Program-made: the position numbers and the translations under genes
The notes under the pieces: generated by a model
The model's database searches: none
Told to the model about the DNA's origin: nothing
The model's input: the letters and a program-made list of their open reading frames with translations, nothing else
NCBI RefSeq assembly: GCF_003063315.1
Contig: NZ_NERV01000002.1
Coordinates: 1,116,001-1,180,000 of the forward strand
Reading direction: 5' to 3'
DNA: 64,000 nucleotides
Source of the DNA: Limnohabitans sp. T6-5
Lineage (GTDB): Bacteria; Pseudomonadota; Gammaproteobacteria; Burkholderiales; Burkholderiaceae_C
Part shown: positions 26,611 to 35,374 of the stretch, piece after piece
Layout: every line of letters begins with the position of its first letter
How positions within the stretch are numbered: the first letter of the stretch is position 1

Positions 26611-27609
26611 TCAAACCGATTCGCCTCGGGGTCCACGCCCCATCAGCACCTGAACGGCCTCACGGGCCTGCAAACGGCCATCGAGCAAAGCCACCACGGC
26701 CTCGGTGATGGGCATCTCCACACCCAGGCTTTGGGCGCGTTGCCAGACGGTTCGGGCGCTGTAGACGCCTTCGGCCACATGGCCCAAAGAGTCCACCGCC
26801 TGCGCCAGACTCATGCCCTGGGCCAGCAGCAGGCCCACTTTTCGGTTGCGGCTCAAATCACCCGTGGCGGTCAACACCAGATCACCCAGGCCCGACAGGC
26901 CCATGAAGGTGTCGGCCTTGGCGCCCAGCGCCAGCCCCAATCGGGTCATTTCGGCCAAACCCCGGGTAATGAGGGCAGCCCGGGCATTCAGGCCCAGATC
27001 CAGGCCATCGCACAAGCCAGTGGCAATGGCCAACACGTTCTTGACCGCTCCACCCACTTCCACCCCAACGATGTCCTCGTTGGCGTACACCCGCAAAGCC
27101 GGGCCGTGAAAGGCCTGCACCAGCGCGTCGCGCACTGCGGCATGGGCACTGGCCGCAACCAGGGCCGTGGGTTGCTGGCGGGCCACTTCCAGAGCAAAGC
27201 TCGGCCCACTCAAGGCCCCAGCTTGCAGGCCGGGTGCGGCTTGCGCCTGGACTTCATGGGGCATGAGGCCCGAGCCCGCTTCAAAGCCCTTGCACAGCCA
27301 AGCGACTGGAGCCTGCACGTTTTGCAACTGCTGCAAACTGCTGCGCAGCCCCGACATGGGGGTGGCGATCACCCACAAATCCTGCGGGTCTTGGTCCAAC
27401 AGGGCCTGCACAGGCCCCGTCAAAACCGACAAATTGTTGGGCAAATCAATGCCCGGCAAATAACGGGCGTTTTGGCGCTGCGCTTGCAGCGCAGCGGCCT
27501 GCGCCGCATCACGGGCATGCAGGCGCACCATGTGCCCGGCAGTTTGGCGGCAAGCCGCCATGGCCATGGCGGTGCCCCAGGCGCCTGCGCCAATGACCGT
27601 GATGTGCAT
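26611..27609 (-). CDS. gpsA: Glycerol-3-phosphate dehydrogenase [NAD(P)+]
   Basis: Makes sn-glycerol 3-phosphate from dihydroxyacetone phosphate for phospholipid synthesis. The protein is 332 residues from ATG 27609; the frame is open further upstream but that part overlaps secB. The Rossmann motif GAGAWG is at 7-12. The conserved [17 protein letters not shown] block with the active-site lysine lies near 190, and [19 protein letters not shown] near 240. It follows secB after 25 bp, the same order as in E. coli (grxC-secB-gpsA). Confidence 0.95.
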   Translation of the reverse strand: MHITVIGAGAWGTAMAMAACRQTAGHMVRLHARDAAQAAALQAQRQNARYLPGIDLPNNLSVLTGPVQALLDQDPQDLWVIATPMSGLRSSLQQLQNVQAPVAWLCKGFEAGSGLMPHEVQAQAAPGLQAGALSGPSFALEVARQQPTALVAASAHAAVRDALVQAFHGPALRVYANEDIVGVEVGGAVKNVLAIATGLCDGLDLGLNARAALITRGLAEMTRLGLALGAKADTFMGLSGLGDLVLTATGDLSRNRKVGLLLAQGMSLAQAVDSLGHVAEGVYSARTVWQRAQSLGVEMPITEAVVALLDGRLQAREAVQVLMGRGPRGESV

Positions 27610-27634
27610 CAACGACCGACCTGCCAGGGCGCCA

Positions 27635-28099
27635 TCACTGCTGGGTGGCAGCGGCTTGGGCTTGCTGCTGTTCGTACATGGCCTGGAAATTGATCTCGGC
27701 CAAATGCACGGGCGGGAAGCCTGCACGGGTGATCAGGTCAGCCACGCTGGCACGCAGATAGGGGTACACGATCTGTGGGCAAGCGATGCCCATGATGGGA
27801 CCCATCTGGTCTTCAGGCAGGTTGCGGATTTCAAAAATGCCGCCTTGCTTGCACTCGACCAGGAACACGGTTTTGTCGCCGATTTTGGTGTGCACAGTGG
27901 CCGTCACGCACACTTCAAACACGCCATCCGCAGCAGGAGTGGCTTCCACGCCCAGCTGGATGTCCACGCTGGGTTGCTGTTGCTCAATCAGGATGGCGGG
28001 GGAATTGGGTTGCTCCAGCGAAGCTTCCTTCAGATAAACACGTTGGATCTGGAAAACGGGTTGAACTTCGGATTCGTTGGTGACAGCGGTATCGGTCAT
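27635..28099 (-). CDS. secB: Protein-export chaperone SecB
   Basis: Cytoplasmic tetrameric chaperone of 154 residues that keeps preproteins unfolded for SecA. The segments [16 protein letters not shown] (about 16-31), [13 protein letters not shown] (about 81-93) and the [12 protein letters not shown] stretch (about 108-119) are typical. It is the third gene of the rhodanese-grxC-secB-gpsA block; 128 bp separate it from grxC. The ATG follows AAAGAGA about 8 nt upstream. Confidence 0.96.
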   Translation of the reverse strand: MTDTAVTNESEVQPVFQIQRVYLKEASLEQPNSPAILIEQQQPSVDIQLGVEATPAADGVFEVCVTATVHTKIGDKTVFLVECKQGGIFEIRNLPEDQMGPIMGIACPQIVYPYLRASVADLITRAGFPPVHLAEINFQAMYEQQQAQAAATQQ

Positions 28100-28227
28100 G
28101 GCGGGTTCTCTTTGAAAAAAATACGGACAGGGCGCAAACGCCTGCCCAGGGACGAAACAGCGGAATTATCGGCGATGAAGACCATCGCACAAGCCCGTGA
28201 CGAGCCTGTGAAAACCCCTAGTGGGCT

Positions 28228-28485
28228 TCAGGCTTGCAGCAAAGGCACCAGACCACCCTTGGCGTCCAGCGCCATCAGGTCGTCACAGCCGCCCACATGG
28301 GTGTCGCCCACATATATTTGCGGCACAGTGCGCCGACCGGTGATTTGCATCATGTGGTCGCGCTGGACAGGGTCCAGGTCAATGCGAATCTCTTCGATTT
28401 GCGCCACACCTTTGGCCTTGAGCAATTGCTTGGCACGGATGCAATAAGGGCAAACGGCGGTGGTGTACATCTTGACGGCTTGCAT
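28228..28485 (-). CDS. grxC: Glutaredoxin 3
   Basis: Small thioredoxin-fold oxidoreductase, 85 residues, using glutathione to reduce disulfides and mixed disulfides. The dithiol active site CPYC is at residues 12-15, the cis-proline segment RRTVPQIYVG at about 51-60 and the GGCDDL glutathione-binding loop near 66. Twelve bases separate it from the rhodanese gene upstream. Length and order match the E. coli yibN-grxC-secB-gpsA block. Confidence 0.95.
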   Translation of the reverse strand: MQAVKMYTTAVCPYCIRAKQLLKAKGVAQIEEIRIDLDPVQRDHMMQITGRRTVPQIYVGDTHVGGCDDLMALDAKGGLVPLLQA

Positions 28486-28497
28486 GGTATTTCCTTA

Positions 28498-28899
28498 TCA
28501 GGCTTTTTCAACCGGCATGTTGGCAGCTTGCCAGGCCTTGAGGCCGCCGGCCAGGGATTGCACGTTTTCGTAACCGAGCTTTTGGGCCGTGGCAGCGGCG
28601 CGTGCCGAACGGGCACCCACCTGACACACCATGACCACCGGGGTCGACTTGTTCTTCACCAACTGAGTCAATTTCGACTCCAGTTGGCCCAAAGGCAGGT
28701 TTTTGGCGCCGATCACATGGCCCCGGGCGAATTCATCGGGCTCACACACGTCAATGACGATGGCTTTGTCGCGGTTCATCAGCTGCACCATGTCTTGCGG
28801 GCCCAGACCACGGCCTGCGCTCAGGACGGGAAAGAGCAAAGCGGCGCCAGAGGCCAAAGCCACGGCCACCAACATCCAGTTATCGAGGAGAAATTTCAC
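28498..28899 (-). CDS. Membrane-anchored rhodanese-like protein (YibN type)
   Basis: A 133-residue protein with one N-terminal transmembrane helix (about 8-26) and a single rhodanese domain. The active-site loop CQVGARSAR begins at Cys92, and the domain carries the expected VIDVCEPDEFARGHVIGAKN segment. Rhodaneses transfer sulfane sulfur; the physiological substrate of YibN-type proteins is not settled, though a link to SecYEG and membrane insertion has been reported for E. coli YibN. It is the first gene of the block leading to secB and gpsA. A hairpin plus T8 lies only 20 bp before its ATG on the same strand. Confidence 0.88.
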   Translation of the reverse strand: MKFLLDNWMLVAVALASGAALLFPVLSAGRGLGPQDMVQLMNRDKAIVIDVCEPDEFARGHVIGAKNLPLGQLESKLTQLVKNKSTPVVMVCQVGARSARAAATAQKLGYENVQSLAGGLKAWQAANMPVEKA

Positions 28900-28919
28900 G
28901 AATCAGACCTTTGTCAGTC

Positions 28920-28946
28920 AAAAAAAATCGGCCCGTCAGCGGGCCG
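28920..28946 (-). terminator. Terminator-like hairpin just upstream of the rhodanese gene
   Basis: Perfect 7-bp stem CGGCCCG/CGGGCCG (28929-28935 with 28940-28946), loop TCAG, then T8 on the minus strand after one base. It lies 20 bp before the rhodanese ATG, with only gpmA (opposite strand) beyond. It would stop antisense transcripts leaving gpmA or act as a leader attenuator. Confidence 0.7.
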
Positions 28947-29014
28947 CCAAGTCTGAATTCTAAAATGGCGGCCTTTCCCTTTTGTTTTTCACAGCCTCTG
29001 CTGCCCATTTCAAC

Positions 29015-29752
29015 ATGTACAAACTCGTCCTCATCCGCCACGGCGAATCCACCTGGAACCTCGAAAACCGCTTCACCGGCTGGACCGATGTGGACCTGAC
29101 CCCTGTGGGTGTGCAGCAAGCCATGTCGGCCGGTCAACTGCTCAAGGCCGAAGGCTGGGACTTTGACATCTGCTTCACCTCGGTGCTCAAGCGCGCCATC
29201 CGCACCCTGTGGCTGACGCTGGACGAGATGGACCGCACCTGGCTGCCCGTGGTCAAGGACTACCGCCTGAACGAGCGCCACTACGGCGGCCTGCAGGGCC
29301 TGAACAAGGCCGACATGGCCAAGCAATACGGCGACGAACAAGTGCTGATCTGGCGCCGCAGCTACGACACGCCACCACCCGCCCTGGAAGCGACCGACCC
29401 GCGCAGCGAAAAGAGCGACCGCCGCTACCCCAACCCCGAGGTGGTGCCCTTGACCGAGTGCCTCAAAGACACCGTGGCCCGCGTGCTGCCCGCCTGGAAC
29501 GACACCATCGCCCCCACCATCAAGAGTGGCAAGCGCGTGCTGATCGCGGCGCACGGCAACTCGATCCGCGCCCTGATCAAGTACCTGGACGGCATCTCCG
29601 ACAGCGACATCGTGGGCCTGAACATCCCCAACGGCATCCCGCTGGTTTACGAGCTGGACGAGAACCTCAAGCCGATCCGCCACTACTACCTGGGCGACGC
29701 CGCAGCGGCTGCCGCAGCGGCTGCCGCTGTGGCCAGCCAGGGCAAAGCCTGA
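29015..29752 (+). CDS. gpmA: 2,3-bisphosphoglycerate-dependent phosphoglycerate mutase
   Basis: Glycolytic enzyme of 245 residues interconverting 3- and 2-phosphoglycerate. The phosphohistidine motif LIRHGES places the catalytic His at residue 9, and the second His lies in [12 protein letters not shown] near 180. The ATG at 29015 is chosen over one at 28982 because it puts the motif at the usual position. The C-terminus carries a run of nine Ala encoded by a duplicated 12-bp unit GCCGCAGCGGCT. It is divergent from the rhodanese gene and followed by ctpA. Confidence 0.96.
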   Translation: MYKLVLIRHGESTWNLENRFTGWTDVDLTPVGVQQAMSAGQLLKAEGWDFDICFTSVLKRAIRTLWLTLDEMDRTWLPVVKDYRLNERHYGGLQGLNKADMAKQYGDEQVLIWRRSYDTPPPALEATDPRSEKSDRRYPNPEVVPLTECLKDTVARVLPAWNDTIAPTIKSGKRVLIAAHGNSIRALIKYLDGISDSDIVGLNIPNGIPLVYELDENLKPIRHYYLGDAAAAAAAAAAVASQGKA

Positions 29753-29767
29753 TCGACCATGTACCCG

Positions 29768-29799
29768 GACGTGACAAGGCAATTACATCCTGTCACGTC
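29768..29799. other. 9-bp perfect inverted repeat between gpmA and ctpA
   Basis: GACGTGACA (29768-29776) and TGTCACGTC (29791-29799) with a 14-bp spacer. No T-run follows. It could be an operator for ctpA, whose ATG is 57 bp away, or a stem protecting the gpmA 3' end. Confidence 0.5.
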
Positions 29800-29856
29800 A
29801 ATGCCCCGCTGAGCGGGTGTATATTGACCCGCATCTGACTGGGAACACACAAGCAC

Positions 29857-31305
29857 ATGGGACAAAAACTCAAGATCGCAGGCTGGATCAGCGTGGGCGC
29901 TCTGGCCGGCGCATTGACCACCGTATCGCTGCAAACCGTGGCACGCGGCAACATGGCCCCGCTGCCGCTGGAAGAATTGCAACAATTGGCCGCCGTCTTT
30001 GGCATGGTCAAAAGCGACTATGTCGAGCCCGTGGACGAGAAAAAGCTGATCACTGAAGCCATCACCGGCATGGTCGCCAGCCTGGACCCCCACTCGCAGT
30101 ATTTCGACAAGAAAAGCTTCAAGGAATTCGCTGAGGGCACCTCGGGCAAGTTTGTCGGCGTGGGCATCGAGATCAGCCAGGAAGACGGCCTGATCAAGAT
30201 CGTCACCCCCATCGAAGGCTCTCCAGCCGATCGCGCTGGCCTCAAAACCAATGACCTGATCACCAAAGTGGACGACACGCCGGTCAAGGGCCTGTCGCTC
30301 AACGAAGCCGTCAAGCGCATGCGCGGTGAACCCAAGACCAAAGTGGTGCTGACCATCTTCCGCAAAGATGAAAGCCGCACCTTCCCGGTCACCATCGTGC
30401 GCGAGGAAATCAAGACCCAATCGGTCAAAGCCAAAATGATAGAGCCCGGCTACGCCTGGGTGCGGGTGTCGCAGTTCCAGGAACGCACCGTGGACGACTT
30501 TGCCCGCAAGGTCGAAGAACTGTATGTACAAGACCCCAAGATCAAAGGCCTGGTGCTGGACCTGCGCAACGACCCGGGTGGCCTGCTGGATGCGGCCGTG
30601 GCCTTGTCGGCCGCCTTCTTGCCCGAAAACGTGACGGTGGTCACCACCAACGGCCAGCTTGAAGAAAGCAAATTCACCTACAAGGCCACACCCCAGTTCT
30701 GGCGCCGCAGTGCGTCCAACGACCCGATTGGCAAGCTGACGCAGGCCACAGGCGGTGCCCTCAAAAAAGTGCCCCTGATCGTGCTGGTCAACGAAGGCTC
30801 GGCCTCGGCCAGCGAGATCGTCGCCGGTGCCCTGCAAGACTACAAACGCGCCACCCTGATGGGCAGTCAGACCTTTGGCAAAGGCTCGGTGCAGACCGTG
30901 CGCCAGCTCGGCCCGGACACTGCCTTGAAAATCACCACGGCCCGTTACTACACCCCCAACGGTCGAGCCATCCAGGCCAAAGGCATCGTGCCTGAAATCA
31001 TGCTGGATGAGACCGCCGAGGGCAATGTATTTGCTGCCTTGCGCACCCGTGAAGCCGACTTGCAAAAGCACTTGTCCAACGGCAAGGAAGTCGAGAAAAA
31101 AGACCCCGAGCGTGAAAAAGCCCGCGAAGAAGCCATCAAGAAGCTCGAAGAAGAATCCAAGAAACCCGTGGCCGAGCGTCGCTTGCCCGAATTTGGTTCA
31201 GACAAGGACTTCCAACTGGCCCAGGCCCTCAACAAGCTCAAAGGTCAAGCCGTGAAAGCCAGCACCACGCTGTCCGAGCGCAAAGTCGAGAAAAAAGAAG
31301 ACTGA
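29857..31305 (+). CDS. ctpA: Carboxy-terminal processing protease, S41 family
   Basis: Periplasmic serine protease of 482 residues. The N-terminal hydrophobic stretch (about 8-27) is an uncleaved anchor or signal. A PDZ domain spans about 95-170 (GVGIEI, EGSPADRAGLK). The catalytic domain has GSASASEI with Ser317 and FGKGSVQT with Lys342 as the Ser-Lys dyad. The C-terminal 80 residues are highly charged, Lys- and Glu-rich, and likely helical. Such proteases trim cell-wall hydrolases and other envelope proteins. gpmA-ctpA adjacency is common in Burkholderiales. Confidence 0.94.
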   Translation: MGQKLKIAGWISVGALAGALTTVSLQTVARGNMAPLPLEELQQLAAVFGMVKSDYVEPVDEKKLITEAITGMVASLDPHSQYFDKKSFKEFAEGTSGKFVGVGIEISQEDGLIKIVTPIEGSPADRAGLKTNDLITKVDDTPVKGLSLNEAVKRMRGEPKTKVVLTIFRKDESRTFPVTIVREEIKTQSVKAKMIEPGYAWVRVSQFQERTVDDFARKVEELYVQDPKIKGLVLDLRNDPGGLLDAAVALSAAFLPENVTVVTTNGQLEESKFTYKATPQFWRRSASNDPIGKLTQATGGALKKVPLIVLVNEGSASASEIVAGALQDYKRATLMGSQTFGKGSVQTVRQLGPDTALKITTARYYTPNGRAIQAKGIVPEIMLDETAEGNVFAALRTREADLQKHLSNGKEVEKKDPEREKAREEAIKKLEEESKKPVAERRLPEFGSDKDFQLAQALNKLKGQAVKASTTLSERKVEKKED

Positions 31306-31323
31306 TCGCCATGGATGACGCGC

Positions 31324-32082
31324 ATGGATGACGCACAGTTGCTGCGCTATTCGCGGCACATTTTGCTCAATGAACTGGGCATTGACGGCCAGGAAAACCT
31401 CCTGGCCTCGCACGCCCTGATCATCGGCGCAGGCGGGCTGGGCTCACCGGTCAGCCTCTACCTGGGCAGCGCCGGGGTCGGCCACATCACCGTGGTCGAT
31501 CACGACCAGGTGGACGCCACCAACTTGCAGCGCCAAATTGCCCACACGCTCGAGCGGGTCGGCCAATACAAGGCGGAATCGGTGCGCACGGCCATTGCCC
31601 AGATCAACCCGGACGTGAACGTCACCCCCATCACCCAACGGGCCGATGCCGCCTTGCTCGACACATTGGTGGCTCAAGCTGATGTGGTGCTCGATTGCAG
31701 TGACAACTTTGCCACCCGCCAGGCCGTGAACCTGGCCTGCGTGGTGCACCGCAAACCCCTGGTTTCAGGGGCGGCCATCCGCATGGACGGGCAAGTCTCG
31801 GTGTTTGACAGCACGCAGACCAATGCACCCTGCTACGCCTGCATCTTCCCGCCAGAGCAACTGCCTGAAGAAACCCGCTGCGCCACCATGGGCGTGTTTG
31901 CGCCGCTGGTGGGCATCATCGGCACGGTGCAAGCGGCCGAAGCCCTCAAAATCTTGAGCGGCATGGGCAGCCACATGGCCGGGCGCTTGCTCATGCTCGA
32001 TGGGCGCGAGCTGTCGTGGACCGACATCCGCATGCAACGCAACCCGCAATGCCCGGTGTGCGCGGCGCACCGCACCGCCTGA
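31324..32082 (+). CDS. moeB: MoeB/ThiF-type adenylyltransferase
   Basis: E1-like enzyme of 252 residues that adenylates the C-terminal glycine of a ubiquitin-like sulfur carrier (MoaD or ThiS). GAGGLG at 36-41 binds ATP, and the zinc-binding pairs CYAC (near 173) and CPVC (near 243) are both present. The catalytic Cys region is ETRCATMGVFAPLVG near 185. Whether it serves molybdopterin or thiamine cannot be told from sequence. ATG 31324 is preferred because it begins MDDAQLLRYSRHILL as in the family. A 13-bp near-perfect tandem duplication at 31311-31336 creates two competing upstream ATGs. Confidence 0.92.
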   Translation: MDDAQLLRYSRHILLNELGIDGQENLLASHALIIGAGGLGSPVSLYLGSAGVGHITVVDHDQVDATNLQRQIAHTLERVGQYKAESVRTAIAQINPDVNVTPITQRADAALLDTLVAQADVVLDCSDNFATRQAVNLACVVHRKPLVSGAAIRMDGQVSVFDSTQTNAPCYACIFPPEQLPEETRCATMGVFAPLVGIIGTVQAAEALKILSGMGSHMAGRLLMLDGRELSWTDIRMQRNPQCPVCAAHRTA

Positions 32083-32126
32083 GTCCTGTTGTTGACTTCG
32101 CTGTGTGGGTTCAGCGCAGACCCCAT

Positions 32127-32193
32127 GTCGGGGCTGAAGCCACCGACCTACAAAAAACTCTCCCCCCCCGTAGGTCGGTAGCTTCAGCTCGAC
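32127..32193. repeat. Palindromic intergenic repeat, type B
   Basis: Inner arms CACCGACCTAC and GTAGGTCGGTAG share the family core, but both outer arms differ from type A: the left carries GGGCTGAAGC and the right GCTTCAGCTC, which still pair with each other. It lies between the convergent moeB and nuclease genes, 18 bp from the latter's stop, and can form a strong 3'-end hairpin for both. Confidence 0.8.
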
Positions 32194-32211
32194 GCTCTTC
32201 GCGAGACTTCC

Positions 32212-32745
32212 TCAAGTAAGTTCCAGGCCATGGCATGTTCCGTGGAATTTTCTGAACACAGGCGGCGACATGGGTGCGTCGCCTGCTGCAAACAGTCCGC
32301 GTTTTTGCTTTTGGGCCTGCCGCTGCAGGCCTGCATAAGGGCCTTTTCCCGTGCGGAAGTTGTAGGCCCAGGCCATGCCCTGGCGCACCATTTCGGCGCC
32401 CAGGTCCTTGCCATCGACCGACAGTCGGCCGATCTGCCTGCCGTAAGTGTCCTGCCCATGATCCATCACCTGAACCTGTTTGCGCAGCGCCAGACCGATC
32501 ATGGCATCGCGTGCTTCGGCCCCGCCCGGCTGGCAGGTCTCCGGTGCATCGATGCCTTCGATGCGCAGTTTGACCGGTTCATGGTGGCCTTCGCGCAGCA
32601 GCAAGACGGTGTCACCATCCATGACCCAGCTGACCCATCCGCTCCAGGCCTCGGACGCCTGCGCCCCACCGGGCAACACCCCCAGCAGCGCCAGACAGCA
32701 GGCCCACCCCCACCCCACGCCCAAGCCCTTACCCCAGGCGATCAC
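32212..32745 (-). CDS. Secreted thermonuclease-like (SNase) protein
   Basis: Nuclease of the staphylococcal nuclease family, 177 residues. Residues 1-30 are a signal peptide ending GGAQASEA, so the enzyme is periplasmic or exported. SNase hallmarks are DGDTVLLL (about 43-50), LRIEGIDAPE with catalytic Arg and Glu (about 61-70), DTYGRQIGRL and the KGPYAGLQ segment. It would cleave DNA and RNA, calcium-dependent in the model enzyme. Its ATG overlaps the MarR-type gene stop by 4 bp, so the regulator is translated first and coupled to it. Confidence 0.88.
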   Translation of the reverse strand: MIAWGKGLGVGWGWACCLALLGVLPGGAQASEAWSGWVSWVMDGDTVLLLREGHHEPVKLRIEGIDAPETCQPGGAEARDAMIGLALRKQVQVMDHGQDTYGRQIGRLSVDGKDLGAEMVRQGMAWAYNFRTGKGPYAGLQRQAQKQKRGLFAAGDAPMSPPVFRKFHGTCHGLELT

Positions 32746-33266
32746 TGCGCCTCCTTGCCGCGCTGCCCCTGGCGCCGATTGGCTTTGGGCAAGGCGGGGC
32801 TCAATTCGGTGAGCAAGGCCCGCGCGCGCGCTTGCAAACGCTCCAGCGCCTCATCAAAACGCACCACCTCCTCAGGCTGCAGCGCCGAGAGGATCTGGCT
32901 GTTGATGGCCTGGATCTGGGGCATCAGGGCGTCATACAACTGCCGACCGGCCGGAGTCAGGCTGACCAGGGCACTGCGCCGGTCATGGGCAGGTATGGTG
33001 CGCAGCACGAGCTGCTTGTGGATCAAGGCGGTCAAGGTGCGCGAGGTGCGTGCGCGGTCACGGTGCATGCGCTCAGCCAGCGCCGAGGGCGGCAAACTGC
33101 CGTTTTCGTAGATCTGCGCGATCACCGCCCATTCGCGACGGGTGATGCCATAACCGCCTTCGCACAAGCGCACCACCATGGCACCAGCCACCGCAGACAA
33201 ACGCCCGAGCCTGTAAAGCAGCAAATCTTCTATGGAAGCCAAGCGTTGAGAAGGCGACAGGGGCAT
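32742..33266 (-). CDS. MarR-family transcriptional regulator
   Basis: A 174-residue winged-helix regulator. The DNA-binding core runs about 40-110 (REWAVIAQIYENGSLPPSAL, then RDRARTSRTLTALIHKQLV and the wing DRRSALVSLTPAG). The tail is basic (RRQGQRGKE). MarR proteins usually repress divergent or own promoters and respond to aromatic or other small ligands. It is divergent from the Bug-sulfatase cluster with a TTGAT/ATCAA palindrome between them, so it probably controls that cluster and itself. The overlapping nuclease gene follows. Confidence 0.88.
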   Translation of the reverse strand: MPLSPSQRLASIEDLLLYRLGRLSAVAGAMVVRLCEGGYGITRREWAVIAQIYENGSLPPSALAERMHRDRARTSRTLTALIHKQLVLRTIPAHDRRSALVSLTPAGRQLYDALMPQIQAINSQILSALQPEEVVRFDEALERLQARARALLTELSPALPKANRRQGQRGKEAQ

Positions 33267-33287
33267 CAGGGTTTTCGAGCAGGATGG

Positions 33288-33300
33288 TTGATTAGATCAA
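33288..33300. promoter_or_regulatory. Candidate MarR operator
   Basis: Perfect palindrome TTGATTAGATCAA, 21 bp before the MarR-type gene ATG and 70 bp before the first Bug gene. Five-base TTGAT/ATCAA half-sites are typical of MarR operators. Confidence 0.6.
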
Positions 33301-33370
33301 TTGTCGGTCATGGCACTACATTTGCAGATGGCATTTCACGCTTTAGCAAGCCAACCATCAGGAAAATTTC

Positions 33371-34354
33371 ATGACACGCTTGACCCCATCGTCCTCATTG
33401 ACTCGCCGCACCCTGGGGCTGGCCGCCGCACTGGCCCTGAGCGCCTTGTCGCCGACCCTCCACGCCCAGGACAAAACACCCCTCAAAATCGTGGTGGGCT
33501 TTCCGCCTGGCGGCTCGGCCGATGTGCTGGCCCGTCTGGTGGCCGATGCGCTGCGCGATGACTTCAGCACCATGGTGGACAACAAACCGGGTGCAGGCGG
33601 GCGCATTGCGCTGCAAGCCGTCAAAGCAGCCAAGCCCGATGGTCAGACGGTGATCGTGCTGCCCAGTGGCCCCATGGTCTTGTTCCCTCACGTCTACAAA
33701 AAGCTCGACTACGACGCGGTCAAGGACTTCACGCCGATCTCGCAAATCGCGCGCTTTCAATTCGGGGTGGTGTCTGGCCCCGCGAGCAATGCCAAGAACA
33801 TGGCCGACATGATCGCCAAGGCCAAGAGCGATCCGGGCAATGCCAGCTACGGCACACCGGGCGCGGGCACTTTGCCGCATTTCATGGGCGTGCTGCTCGA
33901 GCAATCGACCGGCATCAGCCTGAACCATGTGCCCTTCCAGGGCGGTGCCCCGGCCAACAACGCCTTGCTGGGTGGCCACATTGGCTACAAATTTGATGTG
34001 GTGTCGGAAACCGCTGAGCTGCACCGCACCGGCAAGGCCCGCATCATCGCGGTCACCGGCAGCCAGCGCGACCCGCAAGTGCCTGAGGTGCCGACCCTCA
34101 AGGAGTCGGGCGTCAACATGGAGGCCACCGCCTGGTTTGCCATGTACGGCCCGGCGGGCCTCAAAGGCGAGGCCCTGAGCCGCCTGGAAAAGGCCATGAT
34201 GAAATTCGCACGCGACCCGGCCATGAAAGACAAGATGCTCAAACTCGGATACGAGCCCATTGGCTCCAACTCGGCCGACTTGGCGGCAGCGCAGAAAGCC
34301 GATCTGGCCCGTTGGGAAAAGCCGATCAAGGCCACCGGCGTTCAGCTGGACTGA
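33371..34354 (+). CDS. Bug/TctC-family solute-binding protein 1
   Basis: Periplasmic tripartite-tricarboxylate-type binding protein, 327 residues. Residues 1-32 are the signal (ends LHAQD). Family marks are VVGFPPGGSADVLARLVAD (about 40-58), VDNKPGAGGRIALQAV (about 70) and the SYGTPGAGTLPHFMG loop near 160. Bug proteins bind carboxylates, aromatic acids and similar anions and are strongly expanded in Burkholderiales. No TctA/TctB membrane genes are nearby, as is common for orphan Bug proteins. It begins a same-strand run with a second Bug protein, a sulfatase and SulP, suggesting a sulfated or sulfonated ligand; that is inference. Confidence 0.93.
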   Translation: MTRLTPSSSLTRRTLGLAAALALSALSPTLHAQDKTPLKIVVGFPPGGSADVLARLVADALRDDFSTMVDNKPGAGGRIALQAVKAAKPDGQTVIVLPSGPMVLFPHVYKKLDYDAVKDFTPISQIARFQFGVVSGPASNAKNMADMIAKAKSDPGNASYGTPGAGTLPHFMGVLLEQSTGISLNHVPFQGGAPANNALLGGHIGYKFDVVSETAELHRTGKARIIAVTGSQRDPQVPEVPTLKESGVNMEATAWFAMYGPAGLKGEALSRLEKAMMKFARDPAMKDKMLKLGYEPIGSNSADLAAAQKADLARWEKPIKATGVQLD

Positions 34355-34395
34355 ACCCACTCCTTCATGCCCCTTCACCCCTACGCGAATCCCTC

Positions 34396-35370
34396 ATGAA
34401 AATTTCCTGCAAAACTTGGCGCGTTGCACTGTGTCTGGCCTTCGCCTTGGGCACCGCTTCGGCCCCTGTCTGGGCCCAAAGCTACCCCAGCAAACCCATC
34501 AAATTCATCACCAACTTTCCAGCAGGTGGGCCATCGGACTTTTTAGCCCGCACAGTCGGTGAAGCCATCACCACCCAGTTCAAACAGCCTGTGGTGGCCG
34601 AAAACAAGCCCGGCGCGGGTGGCAACATCGGGGCCGACTTTGTCGCCAAAAGCCCGGCCGATGGCTACACCGTGCTGTTTGGCATCGACACCACCTTCAC
34701 GGTCAACCCCTACATTTACAAAAACATGGCCTTCAAGCCCGCAGACCTGCGGCCCATCATGGTCATGGTGTCTTCGGGCTTGCTGGTCGGCGCGCACCCC
34801 AGCACCGGTTTCAAAACCCTCAAAGACCTGATCGCCCAAGGCAAAGGCAAGGGCCTGAACTTCAGCAGCGCGGGCAGCGGCAGCCCGGGCCACTTGGCGG
34901 CCGAAATCTTCATGGACGCGGCGGGCATCAAGATCCAGCATGTGCCCTACAAGGGCAACACTCCGGCCGTGACCGCTGTACTGGCAGGCGAAGTGGACGC
35001 GGGCGTGCTGGCCACCCCCGGCATGCTGCCCCATGTGAAGACGGGCAAGATCACCGCACTGGCTGTGACCAGCCGCCAGCGTTCACGCTCGGCGCCCGAG
35101 ATTCCTACCGTGGCCGAAGCGGGCCTCAAAGACCTGGAGCTGGAGGTGCTGTACATCGCCATGGTGCCTGCCGCCACGCCCGAGCCTGTGGTGCAGTTGT
35201 TGCAAAAAGCCTTCACCGAGGCACTCAAACGCCCCGAAACGCAAGCCCAGCTGACCAGCATGGACCTGTTTTATGAAGGCCTGACCGGCCCCGATGCGGT
35301 CAAACGCCTGAGCGACCAATCCCAGCGCTACGGCCGCGTGGTCAAGTCCACCGGCATGAAAGTGGAATAA
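34396..35370 (+). CDS. Bug/TctC-family solute-binding protein 2
   Basis: Second binding protein of the same family, 324 residues, starting at ATG 34396 so that a standard signal peptide (ends PVWAQ) leads. It carries FITNFPAGGPSDFLARTVGE, VAENKPGAGGNIGADFVAKS and a SSAGSGSPGHLAAE loop. It is clearly divergent from its neighbour and not a recent tandem duplicate. It lies 41 bp after Bug 1 and 4 bp before the sulfatase gene, so it is very likely in one operon with the latter. Confidence 0.93.
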   Translation: MKISCKTWRVALCLAFALGTASAPVWAQSYPSKPIKFITNFPAGGPSDFLARTVGEAITTQFKQPVVAENKPGAGGNIGADFVAKSPADGYTVLFGIDTTFTVNPYIYKNMAFKPADLRPIMVMVSSGLLVGAHPSTGFKTLKDLIAQGKGKGLNFSSAGSGSPGHLAAEIFMDAAGIKIQHVPYKGNTPAVTAVLAGEVDAGVLATPGMLPHVKTGKITALAVTSRQRSRSAPEIPTVAEAGLKDLELEVLYIAMVPAATPEPVVQLLQKAFTEALKRPETQAQLTSMDLFYEGLTGPDAVKRLSDQSQRYGRVVKSTGMKVE

Positions 35371-35374
35371 GCCC

